From assembly GCF_900091415.1 (NCBI RefSeq), contig NZ_FMHU01000002.1:310001-374000 (forward strand): 64,000 bases of DNA. The letters are read 5' to 3'. This document shows positions 17,425 through 25,564 of this stretch, in pieces (position 1 is the first letter of the stretch; the number at the start of each line of letters is the position of its first letter). The position numbers were made by a program, and so were the translations under genes. The DNA comes from Micromonospora inyonensis. GTDB taxonomy: Bacteria > Actinomycetota > Actinomycetes > Mycobacteriales > Micromonosporaceae. Under the pieces are notes generated by a model, which ran no database searches, had not been told where the DNA came from, and was given only the letters and a program-made list of their open reading frames with translations.

Positions 17425-17454
17425 ATATAAAATGAAATATACAAATATGTAAAC
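17425..17454. promoter_or_regulatory. AT-rich patch, candidate promoter or Lsr2 nucleation site
   Basis: About 30 bases are almost free of G/C, in a genome otherwise well above two-thirds GC. The patch includes GATATAAAATG and ATATACAAATATG. It lies in the gap between the sulfotransferase and P450 genes. AT-rich tracts of this kind attract Lsr2-type silencers in actinobacteria or serve as promoters; which applies here is not known. Confidence 0.4.
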
Positions 17455-18026
17455 GGATGCGGGCAGTGTCGGGAAATCTCGCCATCAATCACCGTCAGGC
17501 GTCTGCGGGGCGGCCGCCGGGAAGAGGTGGAGGCGTGCTCGGGGCTCCGTGGCTGCGCGGGGGCGTCACCGGCTCCGACCGGAGCGGGCTCTGGTGATCA
17601 CGGTACGGCCGCGCCGGCGGACGCGGTGGGCGACGTTCCGCTGTCAGGGTGGCCGACGTGGGCGCCTGCCCGAGGTGTGTCGCGTCCCGCCGGCCGGGAG
17701 TCGCCCGTCATGGACGGGGCTCGGCAGCCCCGGCACGCTCACGCCGGTGCGGGTGACCCGGAGCCGGGGACGACCGGCGGGGCGGAGGTTCGCCTGTCCA
17801 CGGAGACCCTGCGGTCACCGCCGGGAACGGGCGGCGATCGGCCGTGGACGCAGCGGCGGTGCGTCCAGGGGCTTTCGGGGCCGAACCGACGGACCGGTCG
17901 CCGGGGCGGAACGGGCGGCAGGCCGGCGGCGGGCGATCATCCACCGCTCCGCCGGATGCCGGCCGGCGTGGCCGGCGGCGGATCCGTCGGACCCGCCGCC
18001 GGCTTCCCGCCATCCGGCCCGGACGG

Positions 18027-18677
18027 TCAGCGGCCGGGGCCGCGCAGGTCGCTCGGTCGTTCGTTCAGATGCGGATACGGATTGTCCGGCACCGCCACGC
18101 CGAGGAACCGGCAGAGCGGCTCCCAGCCCTGACCCGGCTGGTATTCGAGAAGGCGGTCGGCGGGCACCTCCCGGCGGACCGCCTCGTTGTGCCGCTCGTA
18201 GCAGGCGATGACGTGGTCGCGGTCGTCGATTCGGCCGTCGAAGCAGCGCGGCACGATGACCCGGTGCCCGACGAGGGTGGCGGTCTGGACGAGTGGTTCC
18301 GCGGGCCGGTCCGGGAAGTGGGTCGCCAGCGCGGTGCTCCCCTCGCCCCGCCGCAGCACGTTCAGGATGGTCTTCTCCATCGACTCGTACCAGGCTGCGG
18401 AGTCCCGGGTAGTCAGGATGATCTTGGCGTTCGGGTACTCCTGCATCAGTTCACGCCAGAAGGCGGTCCCCGGCCACTCCACGCTCGCGCGGTAACCGTC
18501 GAGTGCCGTCCGGAGGGAACTGACGTCGTTCTCCGCCGCGGCCAGCCAGTACTTGGCATGATCCGGCTCCTCGAAGAGCGTGCTGAAGTGGTAGCACGGG
18601 TCGAAGCCGAGCTGCACGAGGGCTGCCTGTAGGGAGAGGGTGCCAGTCCGGCCGAAGCCGACCCCGATCACGTCCAT
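18027..18677 (-). CDS. Sulfotransferase family protein
   Basis: 216 residues. The N-terminal VIGVGFGRTGTLSLQAAL is the PAPS 5'-phosphosulfate-binding loop, followed by LGFDPCYHF and the 3'-phosphate region KIILTTRDSAAWYESM, as in the P-loop sulfotransferase group Pfam PF17784 (Sulfotransfer_4). These transfer sulfate from PAPS to a hydroxyl or amine. ATG at 18677 is chosen because AAGGA lies nine bases upstream; an in-frame GTG at 18695 would add six residues. It is downstream of the MFS exporter on the same strand. Sulfation of a phenolic isonitrile product before export is a reasonable idea but is only inferred from position. Confidence 0.8.
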   Translation of the reverse strand: MDVIGVGFGRTGTLSLQAALVQLGFDPCYHFSTLFEEPDHAKYWLAAAENDVSSLRTALDGYRASVEWPGTAFWRELMQEYPNAKIILTTRDSAAWYESMEKTILNVLRRGEGSTALATHFPDRPAEPLVQTATLVGHRVIVPRCFDGRIDDRDHVIACYERHNEAVRREVPADRLLEYQPGQGWEPLCRFLGVAVPDNPYPHLNERPSDLRGPGR

Positions 18678-18719
18678 TGAGATGTGTCCTTCCACGGTGG
18701 AAACAGGTGCCGGGCGGTG

Positions 18720-20159
18720 TCAGTCGAGCGCCTTCTCGGGCATCACCTCGATCGGGTTGGCCACGGCGGGCCGGGTACGGCGGGCCGCCAGCCACAGGCC
18801 CACGGCGAGGACGACGGCGGTGAGCGTGGCGATGACGAGCGCGGTCGTCAGGGCGTTCCGCATGCCGGCTACCGAGTGGTCGGAGGCGGCCCAGACGGCC
18901 GTCGCGACGGCCGGACCGAGGGTGAAGCCGAGCATCCGCCCGGACTGGAGAGCACCCGCCGCGGTGGCGGCGAGGGCACGCGGGGCGGCCCGCATCGCCA
19001 TGGCCTGGGAGGGCCCGCCGAACAGGGCGGTGCCGGCCCCACCCACCGCCAACCGCCAGGCCAGGTCCGCCGGGGTCCAGTCGCTGTCGAGCGGCTGGAC
19101 CAGCAGCACGGAGGCCGCCACCAGGAGCGCCCCGACGAGCGCCACCGGCCCGGGTGACCAGCGGTCCGCCAGGGTGCCGCCGACCGGTGCGAAGACCGCC
19201 ATGGCCAGCGGGTACGCCAGCACCGTCAGGCCGGCGACGGCAGCGCTCGTGCCGAGCACCTGGAGCAGGAAGAACGGCACGATGAACGCCAGCATCGCGT
19301 ACCCCAGCGAACCGGTGACGATCGCGAGCGTCGCGACCGAGATCTCCCGCGTGCGCAGTAGGTCCAGTACGGGCCGGTTGGTGCCTAACCGGTGCCAGAG
19401 CACGAGCGCCGGCACGGCGAGCAGCGACAGCAGCAGCCAGGCCGTGCCGCGGTCCGGAGCCAGCGTGACACCGCCCAGCAGCGCGCCGACCGCCACGGCG
19501 ATCAGTCCGGCGGCGAGCAGCCACTCCCGGTCCGGCAGCCGGAACGCCTTGCCGGTGGCGGGAATCGTGCGGAGGCCGATCGGCAATACCACGGCGCACA
19601 CGGGTACGACCACCAGGAAGGCCGCGCGCCAGCCGATCGTGTCGAGCAGGAATCCGCCGAGCGACGGGCCGGTGATCGCGCCGAGCGGTCCCATGGTGGC
19701 GATGACGCTCATCGCCCGGCCGTGCGCGTCGGCGCGTACCGCGAGGGCGGCCAGGGCGGGGGCCATGGCGAAGATCATCGAGGCGAAGACGCCCTGCAGG
19801 ACCCGGGCGGTGATCAGGGCCTCGATCCCCGGGGCGGCGCCGGCGACGAGGCTGGTGAGCCCGAAACCGCCGACCGCGACGGCGTACGCGGCCCGGCGGT
19901 CGATCTGGTCGAGCCAGCGTCCACAGGGCAGGACCAGGATCACCGCCGGCAGGAGGTAGCCGACCGCGACCCACTGGGTCACGCCCTGGGTGGTCCCGAG
20001 TTCCTGCTGGATGACGGGGAGCGCGACGTGTACGACGTTGATCTCCAACATCACGAGGAAGGAGATCAGACCCGCGGTGAGCACGACCGCCCAGCTGTTG
20101 CGTTGGCGCGGTTCGGCTGGTCCGTTCGGCGGAGGTGCGATCTCCCGGCTCTGCGTCAC
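18720..20159 (-). CDS. MFS drug exporter, DHA2 (14-helix) type
   Basis: 479 residues with about fourteen hydrophobic segments. It opens with AVVLTAGLISFLVMLEINVVHVALP, the DHA2 motif D1 region (here Glu-Ile-Asn replaces the more usual Asp), followed by motif A GRWLDQIDRRAAY and the motif C segment GPLGAITGPSLGGFLLD. Such proton antiporters export antibiotics, including self-made ones. The GTG at 20159 is preceded by GGAGCAGGA; the longer open frame upstream is a shadow of the opposite-strand gene. Its promoter is shared divergently with the ABC importer starting at 20346. It probably exports the product of the isonitrile locus. Confidence 0.88.
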   Translation of the reverse strand: MTQSREIAPPPNGPAEPRQRNSWAVVLTAGLISFLVMLEINVVHVALPVIQQELGTTQGVTQWVAVGYLLPAVILVLPCGRWLDQIDRRAAYAVAVGGFGLTSLVAGAAPGIEALITARVLQGVFASMIFAMAPALAALAVRADAHGRAMSVIATMGPLGAITGPSLGGFLLDTIGWRAAFLVVVPVCAVVLPIGLRTIPATGKAFRLPDREWLLAAGLIAVAVGALLGGVTLAPDRGTAWLLLSLLAVPALVLWHRLGTNRPVLDLLRTREISVATLAIVTGSLGYAMLAFIVPFFLLQVLGTSAAVAGLTVLAYPLAMAVFAPVGGTLADRWSPGPVALVGALLVAASVLLVQPLDSDWTPADLAWRLAVGGAGTALFGGPSQAMAMRAAPRALAATAAGALQSGRMLGFTLGPAVATAVWAASDHSVAGMRNALTTALVIATLTAVVLAVGLWLAARRTRPAVANPIEVMPEKALD

Positions 20160-20308
20160 GTTCCTGCTCCATCCACGCGGTCGTCGGGGGGCTGTGTCTG
20201 AAGGTAGTCGCTCCGCTACCGGATTTGGTTCACGAGGATCACGAGATTCTTGAATGTCCCCGCCTCCTGCCGCGGGACTGGTATGTCCGATGCTGATCGC
20301 ACAACCGT

Positions 20309-20321
20309 CGGGAACTTCCCG
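20309..20321. promoter_or_regulatory. Palindrome in the divergent promoter between exporter and importer
   Basis: CGGGAACTTCCCG is a perfect 13-base palindrome in the 186-base divergent intergenic region (20160-20345) between the MFS exporter and the ABC importer, 25 bases before the importer start. It is a fitting operator for a regulator that co-controls product export and uptake; no regulator gene of this locus is visible. Confidence 0.45.
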
Positions 20322-20345
20322 GGTACGGAGCGCGACTAACGGAAC

Positions 20346-21461
20346 ATGACTGAGATGTTGGCAGGGAGGCGGGCCGCCCGAGCTGCGCGGACAGCCTGTC
20401 CTTTCCCTCGCGTGGGACGGGCGCGTCGGTCTCGGCCATCCGGTGCCGACCGGCGGCACCGGTTCCCGAGGACCGCCTCCTGGCTGGCCGTCATGGTGAG
20501 CGGCGTGGTGGTGCTGGCCGGCTGCGGCGGCACCGGCCCGGACAACGGGAACAGCGCGACCGGCACGGTGACCATCAAGGACTGTCAGGGCAGGGACGTG
20601 ACCGTGCCCGCGTCGCCGCGCCGGGTGGTCACGCTCGACGGCTACGCCGCCCAGGCCATGGCGAGACTGGGACTGGCCGACCGGATCGTGGGAACGGGTT
20701 ACCCCGCCCCGTTCGGCTCCGACCAGCAGCCCTTCCGTGGTGAGCTGGAGAAGCTGCCCGTGCTCGGGCGGAACGTGGCGCCCACGGAGGTGGTGGCCGC
20801 CGCCAATCCCGACCTCGTGCTGACCGGTTTCTCCAGCTTCGGCCAGGCGCCGGGCAGCCCGAGCGACGCCGACCTGGAGACGATGAGGGCCAAGGGCCTG
20901 GCCGCCTGCCTGGGTGACGAGAAGAAGGGCGCCCCGGCGAGTCTCGCCTCGACGTACGACTTCCTCACCCGCCTCGGCCAGGTGTTCCAGGTCGAGGCGC
21001 GGGCCGGGCAGGTCGTCGGGGAACTGCGCGCCCGGGAGCAGGCCGTGGCCGCGAAACGGCGCTCGGACCGACCGCGGGTGCTGATCCTCCAGGACAACCC
21101 GGTGGCCGGGCAGCCGCTGAAGACCTCCGGCACGGTGACGATCGCCCACGCCCTGATCGAGGCGGCCGGCGGCCAGAACGCCTTCACCGACGTGACGTCG
21201 ATGCACGCGGACGTCTCACCCGAGGAGGTCCTCAAGCGGGACCCGCAGGTCATCTGGGTGATCAGTGACTATCCGTTCGCCAAGGTGAAGGGTGAGGAAC
21301 TGCTGCGGCAGGTGAAGGCGAACCCGCTTCTGGCCAACACGAGCGCGGTCCGGCAGGGCCGGGTCGTCGGCACCTCACAGTTCCTGGTCTCCTTCCCGAC
21401 CCCGCTCAACCTGGACGGCCTGGAGCAACTCGCGGCCGGGCTGTGGACGGGGCGGCCGTGA
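20346..21461 (+). CDS. Siderophore-type ABC transporter substrate-binding lipoprotein
   Basis: 371 residues. A basic N-terminus leads to the hydrophobic segment SWLAVMVSGVVVLAGC; Cys60 is the lipobox cysteine. The mature part is a class III (FepB/BtuF/FhuD) binding protein: TVTIKDCQGRDVTVPASPRRVVTL, then GLADRIVGTGY, EVVAAANPDLVL, and a long connecting helix before RPRVLILQDN. Ligands of this class are iron-siderophores, cobalamin or haem. It starts a three-gene operon with permease and ATPase inside the isonitrile locus, so uptake of a metal-isonitrile complex is suggested. The N-terminal extension before the hydrophobic core is long; a downstream start is possible. Confidence 0.88.
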   Translation: MTEMLAGRRAARAARTACPFPRVGRARRSRPSGADRRHRFPRTASWLAVMVSGVVVLAGCGGTGPDNGNSATGTVTIKDCQGRDVTVPASPRRVVTLDGYAAQAMARLGLADRIVGTGYPAPFGSDQQPFRGELEKLPVLGRNVAPTEVVAAANPDLVLTGFSSFGQAPGSPSDADLETMRAKGLAACLGDEKKGAPASLASTYDFLTRLGQVFQVEARAGQVVGELRAREQAVAAKRRSDRPRVLILQDNPVAGQPLKTSGTVTIAHALIEAAGGQNAFTDVTSMHADVSPEEVLKRDPQVIWVISDYPFAKVKGEELLRQVKANPLLANTSAVRQGRVVGTSQFLVSFPTPLNLDGLEQLAAGLWTGRP

Positions 21462-22549
21462 CGGTCGCGGAGGCGCCCGCCACCCCCGGCAGGGAGGCGA
21501 AGCGGCGGATCGGCCGGCGTCCGGAACGTGTCCCGTACGCCGTGGTGCTCGGTGGACTGTTCGCCATGCTGCTGGTGTCGCTGGTCGCGGCCACCGGCAT
21601 CGGCCCGGTCCGGGTGCCGGCCGACGAGGTGGGCCGGATCCTTCTGCACCACCTGACCGGCGGCGGGGACAGCGCGTCGACCTCGGATCTGATCGTGTGG
21701 CGGATCCGGTTCCCCCGGGTGCTGCTCGGTGCCGTGGTCGGCGCCGGGCTCGCGCTCTCCGGCGCCGTGGTGCAGAGCGTGGTGCGCAACCCGATCGCCG
21801 ACCCGTACCTTCTCGGGTTGTCCTCCGGCGCGTCGGTCGGCGCGGTGGTCGTGCTGACCACCGGCCTGGCCGTGCTGGGCGCCCTGACGCTGCCCACGGC
21901 GGCCTTTCTCGGCGCGGCCGCCGCCATGGCCGTGGTGCTGATCCTGGCGCGGCAGCACGGCCGGCTGCTGCCCCTGCGGCTGGTGCTCGTGGGGGTGGCG
22001 TGCGCGCACCTGCTCGGTGGGGTGACCTCCTTCCTGCTGACCCGCTCGGACAGCGCGGCGGTCCAGCAGCAGATCATCTTCTGGTTGCTCGGCGGCCTCT
22101 CCGGAGCGCGCTGGGAGTCGCTGGGGGCCCCCGCCGTGGTGGTCCTGGTCGGCACGGCGTTGCTGATGCTGGTGAGCCGGCGGCTGAACGTCCTCGTGCT
22201 CGGCGAGGAGGCGTGCGCGGCGCTCGGGGTCTCCGCCACCGTCCTGCGGCGTCAGCTGCTGATCCTGGTCACGCTCCTGACCGGCACGGTGGTCGCGGTG
22301 TCCGGCGGGATCGGGTTCGTCGGTCTGATCGTGCCGCATCTGGCCCGCATGCTCGTCGGGGCCGACCACCAGCGGATGCTGCCGGTGACCGTCACGCTGG
22401 GGGCGCTCTTCCTCATCTGGTCGGACGTCGCCGCCCGGATGCTGATCTCGCCGACGGAGCTGCCGATCGGCATCCTCACCGCGTTCCTGGGCGTGCCGTT
22501 CTTCCTGCTGGTCATGCGGGCCCGGGGCCTGGCCGGAGAGGAGATGTGA
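21458..22549 (+). CDS. FecCD/BtuC-type ABC transporter permease
   Basis: 363 residues, about ten membrane helices. GTG at 21458 overlaps the lipoprotein stop by four bases (GTGA); a GTG fifteen bases earlier is possible. Family marks are LRFPRVLLGAVVGAGLALSGAVVQ-like text (seen as IRFPRVLLGAVVGAG), the NPIADPYLLGLSSGAS loop, the ATPase-coupling region LGEEACAALGVSA and the C-terminal GGIGFVGLIVPHLAR. It forms the channel for the substrate delivered by the lipoprotein at 20346. Confidence 0.92.
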   Translation: MTVAEAPATPGREAKRRIGRRPERVPYAVVLGGLFAMLLVSLVAATGIGPVRVPADEVGRILLHHLTGGGDSASTSDLIVWRIRFPRVLLGAVVGAGLALSGAVVQSVVRNPIADPYLLGLSSGASVGAVVVLTTGLAVLGALTLPTAAFLGAAAAMAVVLILARQHGRLLPLRLVLVGVACAHLLGGVTSFLLTRSDSAAVQQQIIFWLLGGLSGARWESLGAPAVVVLVGTALLMLVSRRLNVLVLGEEACAALGVSATVLRRQLLILVTLLTGTVVAVSGGIGFVGLIVPHLARMLVGADHQRMLPVTVTLGALFLIWSDVAARMLISPTELPIGILTAFLGVPFFLLVMRARGLAGEEM

Positions 22550-23382
22550 TGGACCTGTCCGTCGACGGGGTGTCGGTGACGCGGGGTGGCCGGAAGATCC
22601 TCAGCGAGGTGAGCCTGTCGACCCGGGCGGGTGACTTCACCGCGCTCGTGGGGCCGAACGGCAGTGGCAAGAGTTCCCTGCTGCGCACGGTCTACCGGGC
22701 CTACCGCCCCGACGCCGGGACGATGCTGATCGGTGGCCGTGACGTCTGGAAGATGACCGCGGCGGAGGCGGCCCGGCACACCGGCGTGCTGGCCCAGGAG
22801 CAGCACTCCGGTTTCGAGTTCACCGTCTTCGAGACCGTCTGCCTGGGGCGCTCGCCGCACCTGGGTACGTTCGACCGCTTCCGCGCCGTGGACCGTCAGG
22901 TGGTGGAGGAGGCTCTCGAGCAGACCGGGTTGGTGGACCTGGCGCACCGCCGGGTCGGGCAACTGTCCGGAGGGGAACGGCAACGGGTCCTCCTCGCCCG
23001 CGCCCTGGCGCAGGAACCGCGGCTGCTGGTGCTCGACGAGCCGACCAACCACCTCGACATCCGCCACCAGCTGGAGTTGATGGAGCTGGTCCGGGGTCTC
23101 GGGGTGACCACGGTGGCCGCGCTGCACAGCCTCGACCTCGCCGCGACCTACGCGGACTCGGTCGTCGTCCTCCAGGAGGGGCGGGTCGTGGCGACCGGCG
23201 CGGCGGAGAGCACGATCACCCCCGCGATCCTCCGGACGGTCTTCGGGGTCGACGGCCGGATCGACACGGACGCCGACACCGGCCGGGCACTGCTGAACAC
23301 CCGTCCGCTGTGTGTCTGCCCCGCCCGGTCCTGTCACTGGAGCTGCAAGCCGTCGGACGCGTCACGGGTGAGTCAGATGTAA
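22549..23382 (+). CDS. FecE/FhuC-type ABC transporter ATP-binding protein
   Basis: 277 residues. Walker A is GPNGSGKSS, the Q-loop region is LAQEQHSGFEFTVFETV, the ABC signature LSGGERQRVLLARAL, and Walker B LLVLDEPTNHLD with the switch His in ALHSLD. The C-terminus ends with a Cys/His cluster (CVCPARSCHW, four cysteines in about fifteen residues), which is not part of the normal fold and could bind a metal or be degenerate. The start shares one base with the permease stop. A hairpin terminator follows. Confidence 0.9.
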   Translation: MDLSVDGVSVTRGGRKILSEVSLSTRAGDFTALVGPNGSGKSSLLRTVYRAYRPDAGTMLIGGRDVWKMTAAEAARHTGVLAQEQHSGFEFTVFETVCLGRSPHLGTFDRFRAVDRQVVEEALEQTGLVDLAHRRVGQLSGGERQRVLLARALAQEPRLLVLDEPTNHLDIRHQLELMELVRGLGVTTVAALHSLDLAATYADSVVVLQEGRVVATGAAESTITPAILRTVFGVDGRIDTDADTGRALLNTRPLCVCPARSCHWSCKPSDASRVSQM

Positions 23383-23404
23383 CGCCGAAATCGTCGGGGT
23401 CGTC

Positions 23405-23426
23405 ACGCCCGCCCTGTCGCGGGCGT
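23405..23426 (+). terminator. Terminator after the ABC importer operon
   Basis: Perfect 8-bp stem ACGCCCGC/GCGGGCGT around a 6-base loop, 23 bases after the ATPase stop. No U-tract follows, as is usual in high-GC actinomycetes. Confidence 0.6.
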
Positions 23427-23753
23427 ATCGATCATGCCCATAGATGGTCGAACAAAGGCGGCCGAAATGCCGGCAGATTGGGTCAAAGACTCTACTCGCA
23501 TCGATCATAAAAATAGTCCGTGATGATTGAAATGACATGTCGGCAATCTCGCTGTCGCGGTCTTTACCCTGGGATGTTCGTCGATGTTGCTGGTAGATTG
23601 CTGCGGTACCTGGGGACGCGCGGATGCATGTCGGCGCAAGGCCGTGCCACTCGACCGTGTCGACGTTGACCGGCCACCGGCAATCCATGTTCGTCCTCGT
23701 TCCCGCCGGGGTCGGCGCGGGCCGACCCCGCTGATTGCTGCTAGAGGGGCACG
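23427..23753 (+). promoter_or_regulatory. Leader/promoter region of the P450-ferredoxin operon
   Basis: A 327-base non-coding stretch, markedly AT-richer than its surroundings around 23487-23550 (CATAAAAATAG, GATTGAAATGAC). No gene is seen. An AGAGGGG ribosome site stands just before the P450 ATG at 23754. It is likely the promoter of the second P450 and, like 17425-17454, a possible silencer target. Confidence 0.5.
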
Positions 23754-24959
23754 ATGACGGCTGACCACACCACCGAAGCGCCCGCCTACCCTTTCGGGCC
23801 GGTTAGCAAGCTCGATCTCCATCCCCGATACGCGGAGCTGCGCCGCACCGAACCGATCACCCGCGTCCGCATGCCCTACGGGGGTGAGGCATGGTTGATC
23901 ACGGGCTACACCGAGTTGAAGCAGTTCCTCGCCGACCGCCGATTCAGCTCGCTGCGGGCCACCGAACCGGACACCGCCCGGGTGACCCCGTTGCCCCTGC
24001 GCAAGGGAAACCTGCTCTCGATGGATCCGCCCGAGCACACCCGGATCAGGCGGGTCGTCGCCGGTGCCTTCACCAAACGTCGGATCGACGCCCTCGCGCC
24101 GCGTATCAAAGAGGTGGTGCACGAGCAGCTCGACGCGATGGCGAAGCACGGTGCCCCGGTGGACGCGGTCGAATACCTCGCCGTTCCGGTGCCGGTGACG
24201 ATGATCTGCGAACTCTTCGGCATCTCGTACGACGACCGGGACCGGTTCCGGCAATTCTCGGACATCTTCGTCGCCACCAGCGGGGCACCGCCGGAGGAGA
24301 TCGAGCGGTCGCGCAACGAGTTGGAGGCGTACCTGGGTGAGCTCGCCGAGCAGCGCCGACGGGAGCCCAGGGAGGACCTCGTCACGACCCTGCTCGAGGC
24401 GTTCGAGCAGAAGGACCGGCTCAGCGAGACGGAGATGCTGCGGACCGGCATCGGGATCCTGATGGCGGGCCACGAGACGTCGCTCAGCATGATCGCGAAC
24501 GTGCTCTACCTGCTGTTGGCCCAGCCCGAACTCTGGGCTCAACTGCGCGACGACCCGCGCCTGGTGCACAGCACCATCGAGGAGATGCTGCGGGTCATCC
24601 CGCTCCGCTCGGTGGGCAGTTTCCCCCGGGTGGCGGTCGAGGACGTCGAGATCGCCGGGGTCACCATTCGCGCCGGTGAGACCGTGGTCTTCCAGCGGGC
24701 TTCGGCGGACCGTGACGAGAGGATCTTCGACAATCCGGAGGAGATCGACCTGACCCGGTCGCACAATCCCCATCTGGGGTTCGGGCACGGGGCGCACCAC
24801 TGCCTCGGCGCGTCGATCGCGCGACTGGAACTTCAACTCGTCCTGGAAGGGCTCATCGAGCGCTTCCCGCAGCTCCGGTTGGCCGTGCCCGCGGACGAGG
24901 TGCCGTGGAAGCCCGGTCTGATCGCCCGTTGCCCCTCGGCCCTGCCGGTCGAGTGGTAG
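23754..24959 (+). CDS. Cytochrome P450, bacterial class I
   Basis: 401 residues. The I helix has the normal oxygen-activation motif AGHETS, the K helix has EEMLRVIP, and the haem ligand is Cys350 in FGHGAHHCLGASIAR. The N-terminal AWLITGYTELKQFLADRRFS and SMDPPEHTRIRRVV are typical of CYP105/107-like antibiotic-tailoring enzymes. A ferredoxin gene follows after 11 bases, its likely electron donor. Because the P450 at 15324-16550 lacks the conserved Thr while this one keeps it, the two probably do different chemistry, for example coupling and hydroxylation. Confidence 0.92.
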   Translation: MTADHTTEAPAYPFGPVSKLDLHPRYAELRRTEPITRVRMPYGGEAWLITGYTELKQFLADRRFSSLRATEPDTARVTPLPLRKGNLLSMDPPEHTRIRRVVAGAFTKRRIDALAPRIKEVVHEQLDAMAKHGAPVDAVEYLAVPVPVTMICELFGISYDDRDRFRQFSDIFVATSGAPPEEIERSRNELEAYLGELAEQRRREPREDLVTTLLEAFEQKDRLSETEMLRTGIGILMAGHETSLSMIANVLYLLLAQPELWAQLRDDPRLVHSTIEEMLRVIPLRSVGSFPRVAVEDVEIAGVTIRAGETVVFQRASADRDERIFDNPEEIDLTRSHNPHLGFGHGAHHCLGASIARLELQLVLEGLIERFPQLRLAVPADEVPWKPGLIARCPSALPVEW

Positions 24960-24970
24960 GAGGGCCGGCG

Positions 24971-25201
24971 ATGACTGCGCGACAGTGGAAGGTGGAGGTC
25001 GATTCCTCGTGCATCGGCTCCGGGGTGTGTCTGGCCACCGCGCCCGACCGCTTCCGGCTGGTGGACGGATGGTCGGAGCCGGTGGAGCAGGTGGTTCCGG
25101 AGGGCGATCCGCTGGTCGTCGCGGCGGCGGAGGTCTGCCCCGTCAGCGCGATCGGCGTACGTGACGCCGAGACCGGATCCGAGCTGCGGATTATCAGTTA
25201 G
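24971..25201 (+). CDS. P450-associated ferredoxin, [3Fe-4S] type
   Basis: 76 residues. The cluster ligands are in CIGSGVC (C-x5-C) and a later Cys-Pro in AAEVCPVSAIGV, the pattern of single [3Fe-4S] or modified [4Fe-4S] ferredoxins that serve actinobacterial P450s. The spacing lacks the middle Cys of classical [4Fe-4S] sites. ATG at 24971 follows GGAGGG. It forms an operon with the P450 at 23754 and could also serve the P450 at 15324. Confidence 0.9.
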   Translation: MTARQWKVEVDSSCIGSGVCLATAPDRFRLVDGWSEPVEQVVPEGDPLVVAAAEVCPVSAIGVRDAETGSELRIIS

Positions 25202-25252
25202 GAATGTAACGGTAATGGGTCGGGGGTGCCGTGTCGTCGGGACCGGCCGGAT

Positions 25253-25279
25253 GTGGCGGGGGCGGTACGCCCCCGCCAC
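25253..25279 (+). terminator. Terminator after the ferredoxin gene
   Basis: A perfect 12-bp GC stem (25253-25264 with 25268-25279) and a 3-base loop, between the ferredoxin and the copA operon. It separates these two transcription units. Confidence 0.8.
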
Positions 25280-25372
25280 CGGAGCCCGCTGGGCTGGAGT
25301 GTGGAACATGATGTGCCGTCCATATCCGAGGGTGGTCGCCACCGTGTCGGGCTCTCCCGGAAAGGATCTGTC

Positions 25373-25564
25373 ATGAACGCGATCTGGCGACTCGGCACCT
25401 ACCTGCTCGTCCTGCTCGTGGTCTTTTCGGTGATGCTGATCATCGGCCGGCTCATCGGTCCGATCAGTTCACCGGCGGAGAGCGGTGAGGGCCACGACAT
25501 GATGATGTCCACCGGGCAGGTGGCCGTGGCCACCGCCGGGCAACCGGGGGAGGGGGCGCGATGA
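25373..25564 (+). CDS. Small single-pass membrane protein with Met/His tail, coupled to copA
   Basis: 63 residues, ATG at 25373 behind AAAGGA. Residues about 8-30 ([23 protein letters not shown] broken into two turns) form one membrane helix; the short tail contains GHDMMMSTG, a His/Asp/Met cluster of the kind that binds Cu(I), then a flexible Ala/Gly end. The stop overlaps the start of the copper ATPase by four bases (ATGA), so the two are made together. I do not recognise a named family. A copper-handing or ATPase-stabilising subunit is a fair guess from the Met-rich tail and coupling, but it is not established. Confidence 0.75.
   Translation: MNAIWRLGTYLLVLLVVFSVMLIIGRLIGPISSPAESGEGHDMMMSTGQVAVATAGQPGEGAR

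Larger units (their letters stand above)
16551..18026. other. 1.5-kb intergenic region without a convincing gene
   Basis: Open frames here (for example 16619-17074 minus, 17527-18132 plus) give Arg/Pro/Gly-rich translations without recognisable domains or usual codon bias, so I call no gene. The region holds the control sequences of the leftward P450-isonitrile synthase operon, a set of overlapping dyads at 17086-17128 and an unusually AT-rich patch at 17425-17454. The segment 17500-18026 shows nothing identifiable; a decayed gene cannot be excluded. Confidence 0.6.

Noticed and set aside
17527..18132. Plus-strand open frame next to the sulfotransferase
   Set aside because: Repetitive Gly/Pro/Arg translation that runs into the antisense of the sulfotransferase; no family resemblance.
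18720..21206. 828-residue minus frame including the MFS gene
   Set aside because: The part above 20159 is antisense to the binding-protein gene; the exporter starts at the GTG with a ribosome site at 20159.
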